Below are positions 36,761 through 48,600 of a stretch of 64,000 bases of DNA, in pieces. The first letter of the stretch is position 1, and each line of letters begins with the position of its first letter. Position numbers and translations under genes: made by a program. The notes below the pieces were generated by a model. The model was given only the letters and a program-made list of their open reading frames with translations, ran no database searches and was not told the origin of the DNA. The stretch lies in the NCBI RefSeq assembly GCF_030867145.1, contig NC_134414.1:17874518-17938517 (forward strand), read 5' to 3'. Source of the DNA: Opisthocomus hoazin (taxonomy: Eukaryota > Chordata > Aves > Opisthocomiformes > Opisthocomidae).

Positions 36761-39700
36761 TATTGCATGCTCCCGTTGATCCTCTTTAGCCTTAAATTTC
36801 CACATTTTACAGGAAAACATACTGCATTAAAAAAGTCAGGAAGTGGAGTAAGGGAGAGTCATTACAACAGACAAATTACACAATATTCCTTTTCCAATGC
36901 TAGGAGGAGAGAGAGCAACAAAATACATAATCCTTGTCAACGTCTAATTTGATTTTAGAATTCCAGATTAGGAGCATCTGCTCTCTAAGGCAGCTGTTTT
37001 CAGCCAGTATCCTTTACATAATTTCAGTGTCAGACAAGGACCACATGCAAGTGACTCTACATTGAATAGCAAAATAGACTAACAGCAACTTCAATCACAA
37101 CTTAATTTCCCCTGGCCCTGAGCAACATCAGATTGTTTTGTGGGCCATGTGTACCATAGGTTGAGGACAGATTTAAACAGGTATCTTCTCTCTCTCTTCT
37201 CCCAAATATGGGTTTATCATTAAGTAATACTCCATTTTACGTTACTGATACAAAAAATGAAAACTGGATTGTTTTACATCAAATCAAACTTAATTTCAAT
37301 GCTTCTACACTATTTTCCATCCTGAGTCTTTATCATTTACATGACAAACTGCCCAGGTTAGCTATAATAGCCTAATTTAATTGGTTTTTAGATGTATGAC
37401 TTGTTTATTTTTAAATATGTTTGTAATACATCTGACATGACTATTAAACATTTCTGGTTATACACTTTATGAAACTGCTACTAAGAAAAAGCAGTTACAA
37501 CAAAAATGCGTAGTTCTTTTTAAAGAAATGCAAAACCAACAGGACTTCAACTCCAACAAAACAAGTTACCCTGTAGATTATAGTACAAGGAAACATAGCT
37601 ATTCCACTATCTACAGGAGGGCTACCCTTTTGTTCCCTTAATGTAATGAAAACATTATGAATTAAACAAAAAATGAAACACTGATGAGAAGACGACAGAG
37701 TTCAATGAAAGTGCACATTTCCCTTGTTCCCATGAAGATCTATTGTACATTCATAGATGGAGCCATGAAAGCCACTTGCTATTTGATTTGGTTTGATATT
37801 AAAACAAGAAGCACTCTCCTATTTTTTGGCAGTAAATACTCCAGTATCTTGGAAATTATAATGTAACTTACATATTTCAGAGGAAGAAGGGAAAACCCCA
37901 CGTCATAGCAGTTATCAGTTATACAGTAAATGGAAAAAAATGCTGAAAACAGAGTTCTCATATAAAGAAAGAATATGTTTAGCTAAAATATTCTTGTGGA
38001 GTTTAACATTGTATTATATATCTTTTATGCATTTTGAGATGTACCGAAATAGTTATCCCTAATATATCCTAGTATGATCATTTTGCTGTAAATCCTCAAG
38101 GGGACACTGCTATTCTACGATAGGTATTTTAGCAAACTTCCAAGTGTAGACAAGTTTATGGAAGTAACTTGCTTCCAGCCCATTAATCTGTCTCAGTTTC
38201 CCTACTTCTAAGAAGAAAAATGTATTTCACTGCACGTATTTCATTCTGACTTGACTCTAGACACCCAGCGTCATAGCCTGTGTCTTTTACCCTAGGACTG
38301 CTACTCCACGGCTTTCACATAAATTGCTTGACTAGTTTTTAGGGAAGAATGGGACTACAACACATCCTTGTAGGCTTCAGTCATTAGGCACAGAAATTAT
38401 TCTGCCCTTATGTGCCATAAAGAATACCTTTTTCCTGGATTCAAGCAGAACTCATAAACTCAAAACTACTTGGCCCTATCATGACCTAGGCACTCCTGCA
38501 CATGCGCAAAAGCAGAGCTTTAGGTAACAGAGAGTTAGAAAGGCATTCAGGTAAACAAATTACTGATTTAGTTTCTGGCTTATATACCTCCATAAACACA
38601 CATTTAGAGCAATGAAAAAATACTTAAAGATTTACTTCAAAATGGCATTTGTTAGTTATTTTCTCAATCTTGAATTGCATTACATTCTAAGTAAACTTTT
38701 CTGTAATTAGTTTTCAGGGGAGAGATCACATTTGGTAAACCAGTACTTCATGTGTCCTCCAGTATTTCTATCATAGTGTTTAACTTGGCCAAGTCCAGAT
38801 TTATCTTTCGGAACTGAATCCAGCCTTTTACTTGGCAAAATGCTTTCACTGCTTTATGACTGCCAAGAGGCTTCTAAGAGTTGCCCTTTGGATGGGCATT
38901 TCAGCTGTGTTCTGTCTGCACAGGGAAGCATTAGCAATGGGCCTACCCTGCTTGTTACACGTGCCCACAACCAAGAGGTGTTACTGGCATCTGCTTGTTG
39001 CTCACGCTTGCTCTACTAGGGCAGACCTAGCAGATCTCCATGTGCCCCGAAAAAAACAGATGACACTGTCTCATAAAAATACTTCCTGGTCTTTCTTTTC
39101 CAGGTATCTGCTGAACCAATCTAAATGCAAATTACTTGCTAGAGTGTATTGAATGCTGAGGACTTAATTTTTTCAGTGAATGGCAACCAATGTGATACTA
39201 CCAGGAGCTCTTGGCCCTACCGACTTCTGTGTCATATCTTACTGACAGACACAGCAAGGATAAACCAGTCTCTTTTTCCACTGAGTTAAACAGGCTGCGG
39301 TTACAATTACTACTTCAAATGTACAAACAGTGAGGTACGAAGATTAGTCAAATTTCTTTTAAAGATCTTATGTACCTGCAAATCATACTATGAAATTACT
39401 AGCTGGAGAAAATGATGCCATCTCACTGCCCTGTATTTGTAGATCTGGTTCTGCTCCTGAAAACCAAGAAGCATAGCAAAGCCTTTATGTGCGTTCCTCT
39501 ACCAGCTGTCTGTTATCACTACACAGCACGGCTGCAATGGCTATCGGTCCAGTTTCCATACAGTGGAGGGTCACGAGGTAAAGAAGACAGCAGAGATGTC
39601 TGCCCACTTTCCCTCTCCTGCTAAACCTCCTGTGGCATCCCTTCTACCATGATCTTCCAAAGTGACTGAGCTTCCTTCAGGAATCTTCTGTTATTCCTGT

Positions 39701-40367
39701 CTCTCAGTGTCTGTACAGTCAGCAGTAAGCAGAGAAATCCACTTTGACCCAAACACTGTGTCAAGGTGTTAGCACAGGGCTGAGCTGAACATAACCTGCC
39801 TTTTAGCTCATCTAGCACCCTTAATCACCCAGTTCTTGTGCAAACGTGCAGCCAGTTGATTAAGGGCAGAACCAAATTTGCTTCCATCTGCCTATACCCT
39901 GTTTCTTCTTTCATGTTCAAAGTTATGTAAGTGACACGGCTAGTAAGGATGGCATCCACTCACATTACCAAATTCTGGATGTTAAAGAATAATTTTGGAT
40001 ACTGATATTAAAAATTAGTTTCTTGCTTTTCACCTTGATGATGATATTTAGAGTCCCATTGTTTGCTTACTAATATCCAATAATCTACAGTAAACTCAGT
40101 TTAAACTACAGTTACTCACAGGATAGTACAGGCAAGAGGCTATAACAGAAGCTCAGCAAAAAAATAAGTAATTCAAATTTCACTTGTTACATTTACTACC
40201 TCTCAGATGCTTTGCTTCCAGAGTGAAAACTAAAGCATGGAGGGACTTCTCTACAGTATACAAACACGGAGAGTGATCCAAAGACTTTTCATGCTGAGTG
40301 GAGCTCCCTAAAGCTGCCAAGAAGAAATGTGAGACAAGGCATCCTCTGAAGCTTCACCCTTCTAGAG
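36761..40367. other. Intergenic AT-rich DNA, nothing recognised apart from a MIR-like core
   Basis: No supportable gene. An ORF at 38,832-39,152 (+, 106 codons) has no domain I recognise. The MIR-like core at 38,165-38,225 is listed separately. Confidence 0.4.
38165..38225 (+). repeat. MIR-like SINE core remnant
   Basis: The stretch cattaatctgtctcagtttc followed by cctacttctaag resembles the conserved MIR core (ctctgtgcctcagtttccccatctgt type). It is short and diverged. Confidence 0.35.
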
Positions 40368-40468
40368 ATCATAGAATCATAGAATCATACGTTGGAAAAG
40401 ACCTCTAAGATCATCAAGTCCAACCATCAATCCAACACCACCATGCCTGCTAAACCACATCCCGAAGA
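40368..40468 (-). mobile_element. CR1 3'-end fragment
   Basis: This roughly 100-bp reverse-oriented CR1 tail begins with repeated agaatcata units at 40,368-40,390. It continues through ttggaaaagacctctaagat, atcaagtccaaccatcaa and a block ending cccgaag. It is severely 5'-truncated with no coding sequence, and is of the same tail type as the fragment at 14,833-14,967. Confidence 0.9.
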
Positions 40469-43400
40469 TGGACACTGTGAATCAAGACTGCAGGAACCTA
40501 ACATCTAGCTTTACCACTTCATAGGCAAATGCTTTAGCTACTAAGATACACAAATGAAACTGGCAGTCTTCATTACCTTTCTGTGATTTTTAAGCTGCCA
40601 TATCTACTGCTTCATGTAGCATGCTGAGTAGCCTTCATCTGCTCAGTCACTTGTACTGTATCAACCCCATCTGGGATTTAGGAGCTGCTTGTCTGAGTGT
40701 CTGTACCTCACGTGGTCTTAGGCACCTAGTTTTGCAGGTAAATGCTATTTTGAGCATACTAGAAGGCAGAAGCACAGCCAGCCAGGGAATATTCAGATTC
40801 AACAGAGAAGTACCCAGGAGGCTTAAGCAAACACAGTGTAAGAGTTACTAAACATGATTTTTAATTTCAGCTTTGAACTTTGCTGTTTGAAGCTTCTCCA
40901 AGCCACCTGGAGCTAGCTCATGTATTAAAAAGACTACAGTTTTTTTTCAAGAAATATTATTGATCTGTAATTATTGATTACTATTTGAAACACTGATACA
41001 AATGCACACGTGAGTAGACCTTTGTGCACAGAGACCAGTCATCTCAGGATAACACAACATTTAGTACATGCTAAATTACATCTCAGCTATGATTTTGGCT
41101 AGCTACTTTCCTCCTCTGAAAATGTAAACTTGCAGTAATAAAACCCAAAACAACAAAACAAACAGAAGCCATTAGCAGCTATATCATTTAATAATCAGCT
41201 AACAACACAGAGATTGTATTCCAGACAGAGAGGAGTATCACTTTCAGTTTATACGTACAAGCAATTACAAAACTTAGACCTGCTTCCCTGGTTCATTTTT
41301 ATTTATTTTACAATTTTTTTTTTAATGTATCACTGCTAGCCAATATAAACGTAGCATCTAGAGTCTTAATTTAATAAGAAGAAACCCTAAACTTTTAATA
41401 GCATTTATCCTAGCAAGTTACTGGGAATCTTGACAATTCCCATGAAGAAACCAATGGGAAACTTCGATCAAACAAGATCTTTAGAGAAGCTAAAATGATT
41501 TCAAATACTCTGTAAACAATTGCTTGAGTGGGGTTTTCTACGCTGTTAATATTTTCTGTGCTATATAGGTAAAGAGCTAATCTGGAACCCTTGTGCAGTT
41601 CAAGTGGACTCACAAGCATCAGTGTCCTTGCATTCTTTTGTCTATAATCCCACACTCTCTCCAGGGAAAGCAGCAGTTTTCAGAAGACAGAGCAACGCCA
41701 CACAGCTCTGTAAGTAATTTTCCCATAATTGTGTACATTGAGGCAGAAGAAATAACAAGGAAGTTGGCAGAGTCTCTATTCGAAAATATTCCCCTCTAGA
41801 TAAGAGACACTCATGGTCCTTCTGCATTAACTGCTAAATTCACAGCATTTAACAGAGCTAGGTAGAGTCGTAATGCTGGGGGCTGCACGCGTAGCCGTTT
41901 CCTCACCACCCGAGTGGAACGGTACGCTGTAGTAAGCAGTACCAATACCCACCTCTCCTTTCTTCTTCCCAGGCAACCGAGCTCATAGGACCGTGATAAG
42001 AATGTGCCGCAGCCATCCTCTAGAGTCAGAGCAGGGCCACTGGCTGGAAATTACACCTCAGTGTTTACATTCAGGATGAAGGAGAAATCGACAATAATTG
42101 ATCTGACCTCATTAACATGTAAGATTTTAGGACAAGCTTAGAATAACAAACATAGAAGTGGATGAAACAGGACAAAGCTCCCCAGGGTTCAGAACAAAAA
42201 AAGTATCTAATTTTTCATTCACCTCTTCACAGCTAGTGATAACATCAGGCTAAATCATTTACTAGAGCCTTCTACTTAAGGTGCTTCTACCTATTTAGGT
42301 GTCTACATGAGTGGTCACTCAGTGTAGTTGACCCTCTTCTAGCATACTGTCAGTTTTCAAGACAGAAGCTTTTTTGTACATCTAGGCTTCTCCCCAGTTT
42401 CTCCCATCTTTTGAAGTCCTGAAACCTAGTGTTTCTACTAAGGCCCTGTACTACAATCTTCTCAGGGAAACAAACAAACAAACAAAAAAACCCCCAAAAA
42501 ACCCCAAATACAGTTATTGCCTACTTGCTATAAAGCCTGGACCTTTTACACTTACCAAATACATTTTGAAATACCTTGTTTTCTTTAGAACGCAACAAAT
42601 TACAGGGTTCCACCTAACTCCAATAAAAAACACATACTAAGACTTCTCTTTTCATCAAGATTTATTAGTTAACTTCTCTGTCGATGTGCCACATCACTCA
42701 TTCACCAGATCCTCCTCCAGATGCAGCCATAAATGCTTGTTAAGCTCACAGGTTAACTATAAATCTTTTCTCTGCCAGTGGAAGATAATGTGGGGTTGGG
42801 TGTACATCTGATCACATATTGCTTTATGAAACAATCATTCTTAGCAAATATATTTCCTTAAAAATAAAAGTTCTTTCTGAGAAAAGGCAATGGCAGTACA
42901 CGTGAACTATTAAGACTTTTACACGGTATTCGATACACTGTATGCTGGGAAATTCTCAGTTCAGTTAAGAAGATGTGGATTATTCTGAGAAACATATGGA
43001 ACCAGTTAAACAGATAATAGTAAGTTACTTGAAGGGAGGATGTCAGGCTGGAGAGAAGTTCTCAGTAAATGTTGCTGAGTACACTATTAGTTTTGGGCTC
43101 ATTACTATTGCCACTCATGATCCTGATACCAAAAGCAGCAATGTGGTTCTGGAACTTCTGAAGATGAGAACATTATACGGTAAGAAATGAGTCATCTTGA
43201 TTACCAGAATAATTGCTCTGAACTAAAATGCTAAGTATATGTTTTTGGGACTACCAAAAATTTCTCCTCTAACTTCGGAATCTGCTGGTTGAAAACAGAG
43301 GAGAAGAAAGATCTAAGTGACTTAGTGAAGTCACAAAAATAATTTGGCCAGGAAATAAACAAATACAATCTTCATCATAGGTGGTTCTAGTGCAGTAGCG

Positions 43401-44689
43401 CAGTCATTATCATGGCTGAACAAGGTCTTGCATATAATTTCAGTAAACCACGATCAAGTATGATGAAATCAAACCTAAAGAGATCTAGGCAAGAACTATG
43501 AGAATGAGGAAGGAAACTGGTATTTTATTTTACAACAGAAAGCTGATTTATTTAGCTCTTGTGTGGGAGGCTCAGAGATGACAATATTGCATTCTAGAAC
43601 TACATCAAAGAGTAAACATGGTGGAAGACAAAGAATCTTTTCAGCTATGGACAACACTGAAAGAAGAACAACTGTTGCTAAAATCACCCTATGAATATAT
43701 TTAGGCTGAAAATGAGGTTTTTAATAATCAGAACAATCCTATTTGGAACATCCTTCCAGTAGTTCAACTGGATTTTAAATGAGGTTTACCAGTTTACAAG
43801 CGAGATTACATGCTGCCGCCTGAAAAAGCAAGGAAAGAAACTTGTTAACCCAACAGTCCATTCCACTCTTATTCTTCGTATCATTAGAAAAAGAATTTGT
43901 CTCAGGCAACATGCTGACGAGTAGAGTTTTGGGATCACTGTTAATTAGAAGAGTCTTCAGTGGGTCTATTAGTATCAACATTGACAGCTAGCTCAGAGAT
44001 TGTCCTGTGGGCAGGGAGTCTCAGCCTTGCAAAACCAGAGAATTATTATTTCTTTCACATTAATAAATTCTGCAGGCCATATGGTTAGAAATTACAGCCT
44101 CTTTTCTGCACTTCTGACACTCACAAAAATCTACTCTGAAAACAAAGAAGTGAGTTTTGACGATTGGTTAAGACAGGTGAAAAACACAAATTGTGTCAAA
44201 GACCTACAACACGCAACAGCTTTGAGCCTTCCCCCACTTTCGAGTTAAACTGTAAATATGGAGACTGTGAACGATGCGGTAGCAGCAGTGTGTGCACAGC
44301 TAAGACAGCAGCATCACCGTGTTCTTGAAAGCTACTTTTGGCAAGCTGTGGACTGTCCTGAAGTACAATTAACTTTATGTCCAGTCTTGATGGCTGTTCC
44401 CAATGGAGCTATTGCTGACTCGAAGGTGTGTTTACAGACAGCTCTCCTCAAACCCAGAAGGTACACTTGTATGCTGACAGGCCAAGTCTGGAAAAAACGC
44501 TCCAAATAAACATGCAAGAATTATCCAGAATGCTTCTGTTTACTGAGACAAACCCACTCACGTACTTGGAAAAACAGCTTTGCTGTAGTAACCAGGCTTG
44601 CAGCTTCCTGATGCTCCTCTTCAGGGTGGGTTTGGCTTAGCTCTATCCCCTCGCAGCAACCAAGTGCCATGGCGGAACGTGGACGTTCC
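40469..44689. other. Intergenic DNA upstream of ARHGAP42
   Basis: No confirmed gene. An A/C-rich low-complexity run occurs at about 42,468-42,510 (caaa repeats with C runs). A possible MIR-like core lies at 43,312-43,385. Open frames of about 70-83 codons at 42,975-43,190 and 44,258-44,509 (both +) show no recognised domain. The segment ends at the edge of the CpG island. Confidence 0.4.
43312..43385 (-). repeat. Possible MIR-like core, reverse orientation
   Basis: The stretch aagtgacttagtgaagtcac, then ggccaggaaat, faintly follows the antisense MIR core (aagtgacttg...ggtcacacag). This is only a weak match. Confidence 0.2.
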
Positions 44690-45074
44690 CATCTTTTTGC
44701 ATCTCCTTGGTCTCCTCCTCTGTGCCTCGCCGCTCTCTCCCCTCGCTGCCCACCTCCCCCGGAGCCGTGCCCCGCCACAGGCACGGCCGTGCGGAGCTGC
44801 CCTGGAAGACCCCCCGGCTGCCTCAGGCCCCAGCGCCCGGCGCTCCGCCAGCTGCGCCCGGCGATGCCCGGCTGGCAGCTCCCGCCCCACGGCGAAGTCG
44901 GGCCGGCCTCCTCCGAGCCTCCCTGCCGCTGAGGGGGGTTCTCCTCACCCGCCCCGGGTAACGGAGGAGGCGAGCGCCTGCCCTCACCGGGCCGAGGGGC
45001 CTCACCCCGAGCCGGGCCGGGCCAGGCCAGGCCGAGGCGAGGCCCGGGCGCGCCACCGTCGGGCAGAGCGCGGA

Positions 45075-45100
45075 AGGGGCGGCGGCCGGCGAGGGGCGGG
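45075..45100 (+). promoter_or_regulatory. Paired GC boxes (SP/KLF-type)
   Basis: aggggcgg (45,075-45,082) and gaggggcggg (45,091-45,100) match the SP1/KLF GC-box consensus, about 370 bases before the ARHGAP42 ATG. Such boxes are common in CpG islands, so function is inferred. Confidence 0.45.
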
Positions 45101-45207
45101 CGCTGGCGGGGCCGCAGCGTGCCGCGGCGGGAGGAGAGCTTCCTCGGCCGGGCCGGGGGAGGTTGAGAACGAAGTTAGGGCCGGGCGGAGAGGAAGAGGG
45201 AGCGCTG

Positions 45208-45215
45208 CCGGAAGC
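45208..45215 (+). promoter_or_regulatory. ETS/GABP-type site
   Basis: ccggaagc matches the ETS-family core (CCGGAAG), which is often found close to transcription starts in CpG-island promoters. It lies about 250 bases before the start codon. Whether it is upstream of the transcription start or in the 5' UTR is unknown. Confidence 0.4.
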
Positions 45216-45254
45216 GGCGGAGCCGCTGGGAGCTCGCGGTGCGCCGCGGGCAGC

Positions 45255-45260
45255 ATGTAG
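45255..45260 (+). promoter_or_regulatory. ARHGAP42: Start-stop upstream ORF (ATG-TAG)
   Basis: An ATG directly followed by TAG lies 198 bases before the main ATG, with a purine (a) at -3. It is the only ATG between 45,001 and 45,458. If transcription starts upstream of it, it is a minimal uORF; such start-stop elements are known to hold initiating ribosomes and lower main-ORF translation. The transcription start is not known from sequence alone. Confidence 0.45.
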
Positions 45261-45329
45261 CTGGGTGACAGCGACCGGAGCGCGCCGCCTCCGCCGCCAG
45301 CGGCCGTCTGCCTCCCCGCCGGGCGCTGA

Positions 45330-45352
45330 GGGGGCAGGGGCGGCGGGTCGGG
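45330..45352 (+). promoter_or_regulatory. ARHGAP42: G-quadruplex motif in the presumed 5' UTR
   Basis: Four G-runs (5, 4, 3 and 3 Gs) are separated by loops of 2, 4 and 2 bases, fitting the G3+N1-7 pattern on the sense strand. It lies between the start-stop uORF and the main ATG, so an mRNA G4 could form there. Confidence 0.5.
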
Positions 45353-45458
45353 AGCCTCTGCGGGGAGGCGGAGGGGGCAGCCGCGCCTCGCCGCTCCCCG
45401 CGCTTTCCCCTGTGCCCTCGGCGCCGTCTCTCGGCGCGGCCCTCCCGCCGCCGCTGCC

Positions 45459-45612
45459 ATGGGGCTGCCGACGCTGGAGTTCAGCGACTCCTACTTGGAC
45501 AGCCCGGATTTCAGGGAGCGCCTGAAGTGTCACGAGATCGAGCTGGAGAGGACGAACAAGTTCATCAAGGAGCTCATTAAGGACGGCAGCCTGCTCATCG
45601 GGGCCCTGCGGA
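45459..45612 (+). CDS. ARHGAP42: ARHGAP42 (GRAF3) coding exon 1
   Basis: This encodes the first 51 residues of Rho GTPase-activating protein 42, beginning [20 protein letters not shown] and ending GSLLIGALR, plus the first base of the next codon. ARHGAP42 belongs to the GRAF family (BAR, PH, RhoGAP, SH3). It lowers RhoA activity and is known in mammals as a smooth-muscle regulator of vascular tone. This exon covers the N-terminus and the start of the first BAR helix, which in the whole protein binds curved membranes. The start is chosen for its strong context (gccATGG) and because all GRAF proteins begin MGLP. The exon ends in phase 1 at a good donor (gtgagt at 45,613). The peptide matches ARHGAP42 better than the paralogues ARHGAP26 and ARHGAP10, as far as I recall them. 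The remaining exons lie beyond the window. Confidence 0.95.
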
Positions 45613-45618
45613 GTGAGT
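45613..45618 (+). other. ARHGAP42: 5' splice donor of ARHGAP42 exon 1
   Basis: cgga|gtgagt gives a near-consensus U1 site and splits the codon after base 1. The following residue in the family is asparagine, consistent with a leading A left in exon 1. Confidence 0.85.
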
Positions 45619-48600
45619 CGGGCGGCGGGGAGCCGGGGGAGCCAGGCGGCAGGAGAGAGAGGGGGCTTCTTTTGTTTGAATGGGCGGCGGGAGCGGGCTC
45701 CCCTGCCGGCAGCCGCCGAGAAGCGCCTGGTCAGCCTTCCCCGCCGCTCTGCCGCGCCCGCGGCCGGGCTGGGTGGGCGTCCCGGGGGAGCGGGGGCGGC
45801 GCGGGGCCCTGCCCCGGCCCGCGTGCCCGGCCGCGCCCGCCCTCCCGGCGGGGACAGCGGGCCGGGGGCGGTGGTCCCGCCCGGGGGGGGGGCGAAGAGC
45901 CCTGCGTCGGGCTTGGTGGGGGGAGCTGAGAGCCGCCTCTGCGGTGCCAGTGGGACGCTGGGTGCCACTGGGGCAGCTTTAGGTAACGGGGATGTTCGTG
46001 AGAAAGGGGCGAAGCGAAGCACTGAAGTGAATTTGCGTGGAGAGAGTTTATATTTCCCCCCGTCTTTCCGTAGTGGGTTAACTTTCATGCGTTTTGGGAG
46101 ATTATGGAAGCAGAGATAAGGATGAACAGTTTCGTTCTTTTAAAGCTCAGCTAGCTGAGCGCTGACGGCTGCCCGGGGCGTGAAAAGGGCTCTCAGGCTT
46201 CGAAGAGCGTGAAGTGAAAACCAGGTTGGCGTCAGCATTGCTAGGCTCAGCTGGCCCTCCTCTCCTGTGTCTCCTGGCCACCTACTGCTTGCCTTTAAGT
46301 GACTCTGGATCTCTCTTACTTGTTGCCCAAGAACTTTCCTTCAGGTAGAGCAGAGAAGTAACTTACAGCCTGTCGTGCTGCCACAGGAGATGTTCAAGGA
46401 GAAGAATCACTTTAATCCTTAAAGCTGTCTGCCACATTGACACGTTACGCTGGTTTCTGTAGGGTGAAAGGTAGCAGTATTGCTCTTCGTGTGGACAGGG
46501 AACAGGTGTTACAATGAGCTCCGTTGCTCTGAAGAAACCTAACTGCTGCTGAGCCTGGAGTCTAAACGCAGAGTTTGTCTCTTTACCCAGGATAGGAGGT
46601 CAAATTGTGACGATTTTGTTTGGCCAACAGTAGGACTGAATGTTAATTGTACTTGTGCATGCATCAACTGTATACAATTTAATTATAGCATTGCATTTAC
46701 ATAAAGCAGATACTGTCTTTTTGAGACTTTTTTTCCATGTAAGTGCATGTATTTCTGGACACTTATCTGGTTTAGGGAATAGCTGGATACAAATCTAGCA
46801 TCTTACATGAATTTGTGTTAATTTCAATAAATTCCAGTATCCATGCCCACAGAATGCAAGAAGATAGAATACATAGGTATACATAATGTGTATATATATA
46901 TAGATAGATAAAAACTCAATGGTACATTTTTGTTTCCAGAGCAAAAAAGTTTGGTTTTCAGTTGTACTTTAGGTCTTTCGCTTTGCTGAAAAGCTTTCTC
47001 CATAAAACAGGAAGTTTGAGATTGTGTTAAGTAGTAAAAATGTAAGTTTAGTGAAAACTTACGATTACACATCTGGTGCTGTAAGGTGGTGTGCACAAGC
47101 AGTAATGACAGGTTAGGGTACCACATGGGTACGTTTTTGACCTGGACTAGCACTGGAAATTGACTGCTTTTTGTTCCCGATCAAATACGAACAAATACAA
47201 CTTTTTTCTTAAGTTGTCAAAGTCAGACTGCTGTAGAAGGAATATGGTTCTTGAGAAGTAATTTAGACCTTGATTCTGAAGTGAGTAATCCCATTATTTT
47301 TGTGAAGAATACTTGTGAGTCCTTTCTAGATTTAGACCCTATATCTACATGTTTAACAATTCACTCTTCAAGGAGAAGCAATATTTGTCTCAAGTAATGA
47401 CTACTCAACTTGCAAGTTCTCCTGATTTTTAAAACTTTTTAGTTCAAATGTTACTGTGTTTGACACAATGCTTATTGTATTCTATGTGCAACTTTAAATA
47501 CTGTGTGCTATAGTGTCTTTTAGCCTTAGGAAAATAAGGTCTGCTCTGGCATAGTAAGAAATACTTCTCCTTTTTTCATTTCAAATCCCTCAGTTTCGTG
47601 ACCATGCCTTCCACAGAATACTGCCTCAGTCCCTGTGCTAGGTCAGCTGGGGAAAAGTCTGGATTTTTCTCAGCAAAATAGAAATCCTGTCTTTGTACTG
47701 TACAGACTCTGGGGTAGATGCTGCAAGGACAGTGTACCTCCTATGGCAAGTAGCACTACTGTAGGTTTCCTAGAGTAGAGAACTTTGGACTCGTTAAAGC
47801 ACACTAGCTACTCCTACTCAGCTTTAAAATAAGTGGAGTGTAAAATGCTTGGTTTTTTAGTTGTCTTTGAAAATCAAATCAAACTGTGGAGTAAGTAGTT
47901 GCTGTAAGTGATGAACTCCCATGATTTGATATTTGAATATTTAATAACCTACAAGCCCTGGAGAACAACCAGCATTATTTACCATGTTTTATCTATTTAG
48001 GTGATCTAGGATTTTTCTTTACATGTAATTTTGGAGGATCAGTTCTGCTGGGGGGAAAAGTCCGGACTGTGCTGCAGAGCTTCGGTGGAAATGAGTTTTG
48101 GAACATGTCCTTCCTTACCATGTTTAGAGAAGAGATAGTGAAGCTGACTTAATGTAGTTAGAAAATACTATAATCTTTTAAAGTTGCCTAAACATAAGAT
48201 GTTGTATGAAACTACAGTATGTGCATAGTTTTTCAAATGGAATTAAACTTCTGTATTACAAAAGTTACAAGATATTGATCTGTGCACAATCCAGTATCTA
48301 AGAAGTTACTGTAAAAATACAATGTTTATGAATACCTGACAAAAGATTGCACATAAATTGAAGGTGGAACAAATATGTTTAATGTAGTATGCAAACATTT
48401 TGCATTTTAATTATTTGAGTGGTCCCAAGTTAAGGTCAGACTTTATTTTAATGTGGTTTTGTTACGTTCATTCTGAAGAATTCTGCTTTCCAAAATAGTA
48501 TGTAGAACTGTAATAATGTGCTCTGAGAAGCAGCAGTTGACTATTGTGAATGCAGCGAGAGCTGATAGTGTTAGGACTGATGTCAAATCCTCAGCAGGCT

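Larger units (their letters stand above)
44690..46000. promoter_or_regulatory. ARHGAP42: CpG island over the ARHGAP42 promoter and exon 1
   Basis: G+C rises abruptly from AT-rich flanks to very high values with frequent CG dinucleotides, then falls again after about 46,000. The exon 1 start codon sits inside it. No TATA box is visible, consistent with a CpG-island promoter with dispersed starts. The long open frames that run through it on both strands are a by-product of the base composition. Confidence 0.9.

Noticed and set aside
44598-45260. 220-codon plus-strand ORF through the CpG island
   Set aside because: P/A/R/G-rich translation caused by GC-rich sequence. It overlaps the promoter and ends at the start-stop TAG, with no recognised domain.
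45613-46119. Apparent continuation of the exon 1 frame past residue 51
   Set aside because: A near-consensus donor follows base 45,612, and the translation beyond it leaves the ARHGAP42 family sequence at once, becoming G/R/P-rich.
46890-46912. TA/GATA microsatellite
   Set aside because: Short and ordinary for an intron.
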